DNA of 64,000 nt, taken from RYN-230 sp963717125. GTDB lineage: Bacteria; Actinomycetota; Actinomycetes; Streptosporangiales; Streptosporangiaceae. The stretch lies in NCBI GenBank assembly GCA_963717125.1, contig CAVQVG010000014.1, forward strand, positions 124,001 through 188,000, read 5' to 3'. The translations under genes were made by a program, and so were the position numbers. Shown piece after piece: positions 63,393 to 64,000 of the stretch (its first letter is position 1; the number at the start of each line of letters is the position of its first letter). Under the pieces are notes generated by a model that made no database searches, was not told the DNA's origin, and was given only the letters and a program-made list of their open reading frames with translations.

Positions 63393-63755
63393 ATGCACGC
63401 CACCGAGCTGACCGGGGTAGTCGCCGAGCACATCACCGCGGTCAACGCGCTGGACACCGAGGCCATCATGGCCACGTTCGCCGCCGACGCCTACGTCAAC
63501 GACGCCCGCCGCGAGTTCGCCGGCCTGGACGCGATCCGCCGCTGGGTGGACCGGGAGATGGTCGGCGACAAGATCAGCATCGACGTGCGCGAGGTGCTCG
63601 ATCACTACGGCGACACGATCGTGCGCGGCGCCTACGACGGCACGTTCGACACGACCAACCTGCCGGACGAGGTTGTGCTGTCCAACTACTTCAGTGTCCG
63701 GGACGGCAAGATCGTCAGCCTGGTGGTGATCCGGAACCAGCCCCCGGCCTACTGA
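63393..63755 (+). CDS. NTF2/SnoaL-like protein
   Basis: A 120-residue single-domain alpha+beta protein: HITAVNALDTEAIMATFAADAYVNDARREFAGLDAIRRWVDREM and the beta sheet VVLSNYFSVRDGKIVSLVVI are typical of the NTF2-like superfamily, which ranges from isomerases to binding proteins. Catalytic Asp/His residues of SnoaL are not clearly placed, so the role is unknown. ATG behind GAGAGGAGCAGCTGCC. Divergent from the MerR gene, a likely regulator. Confidence 0.85.
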   Translation: MHATELTGVVAEHITAVNALDTEAIMATFAADAYVNDARREFAGLDAIRRWVDREMVGDKISIDVREVLDHYGDTIVRGAYDGTFDTTNLPDEVVLSNYFSVRDGKIVSLVVIRNQPPAY

Positions 63756-63850
63756 GCCGGCGCCCCTCCCCTACCTGGCCTGCTGGCCTCAGCCTCGCCC
63801 CGTCGGATGGCGAAGGCCAGTATGGTGCGGCGCCGCGAGAGCATGGCGGG

Positions 63851-63952
63851 ATGCGCATCCTGGTCACCGGTCACCGCGGCAGCGTCGGCCGTTCCGTGTC
63901 ATCGGGTCACCTGAATTGCAACGCGCGACCGCGGCCCTTAGGCAGCGGCTGA
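63851..63952 (+). pseudogene. Truncated NAD(P)-dependent epimerase N terminus
   Basis: A 33-codon frame opens with MRILVTGHRGSVGRSV, an excellent Rossmann GxxGxxG start of an extended SDR/epimerase, then runs into unrelated sequence and stops. Overlapping it in another frame is VIGSPELQRATAALRQRLMQ, resembling the C-terminal helix of a different protein and ending at 63975. It looks like a deletion scar joining two genes. Short lengths make this tentative. Confidence 0.35.
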
Positions 63953-64000
63953 TGCAGGCCGCCGGAGCGGGCTGAGCCAATCGACCGCGATCCGGTCCCG

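Overview
The window is 64 kb of very GC-rich chromosomal DNA from an actinomycete (Actinomycetota). Three kinds of evidence support this. Gene starts are often GTG or overlap the upstream stop (GTGA/ATGA). Lineage markers are present: sigR-rsrA, a WhiB1-type protein, a PdtaS-type histidine kinase, a DasR-type GntR regulator, nickel superoxide dismutase, a fused 2-oxoglutarate enzyme (Kgd) and a CGNR zinc-finger protein. The gene content and order of the right half (sodN, anti-sigma/sigma pair, lipid kinase, whiB1, pdtaS, dasR, sigR-rsrA, aroA-rsgA-hisN) recalls the Streptomyces core chromosome. The organism looks like a relative outside Streptomyces, perhaps Streptosporangiales or nearby; I cannot name a species. 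I see no rRNA, tRNA, CRISPR array, prophage or insertion sequence.

Layout. 0-7.4 kb: histidine degradation (hutU, an M20 amidohydrolase, hutF, hutI), split by a MarR regulator and an aromatic-ring dioxygenase that diverge from a perfect 16-bp palindrome. 7.4-11.2 kb: a structured repeat, then a quaternary-amine ABC importer of four genes. 11.2-17.5 kb: a VIT-type metal transporter and a glycan-type cluster (gmd, GT4, two methyltransferases, an alpha/alpha-toroid protein). 17.6-24.5 kb: small metabolic genes (ferredoxin, MntP, VOC protein, serpin, aminotransferase plus omega-amidase-like hydrolase, BlaI regulator, DedA protein, GST-like protein). 24.6-32.1 kb: kgd with its small DUF6104 neighbour, a DUF4097-PadR operon and an AlaA-type aminotransferase. 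32.2-36.8 kb: oxidoreductase, CGNR regulator, amino-acid permease, sodX-sodN. 37-43.5 kb: stress sigma factor with its anti-sigma factor, lipid kinase, whiB1, pdtaS, dasR-like, bioY. 43.6-49.6 kb: DUF6314, DUF3311 plus SSS symporter, ThDP enzyme, biotin carrier and biotin carboxylase. 49.6-54.6 kb: two membrane HD-type proteins, rsrA-sigR and a methyltransferase. 54.6-64 kb: TraR/DksA protein, SRAP peptidase, aroA-rsgA, hisN, CBS protein, membrane protein, GNAT, MerR and NTF2-like genes.

The most unusual signal is a dispersed hairpin repeat. Two tandem 50-nt units lie between the ABC importer and hutU and differ by compensatory base-pair changes. A third 50-nt unit, also pairable, lies in frame inside a methyltransferase gene, adding about 49 residues. 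A second, unrelated intergenic repeat occurs at 21.1 kb and inverted at 60 kb. Short tandem repeats with units divisible by three recur near gene starts.

Six otherwise well-conserved genes (hutF, an aminotransferase, kgd, an APC permease, sodX, a lipid kinase) each carry one net single-base indel. That density suggests sequence or assembly error more than biology, and each is described as one gene with a frameshift.
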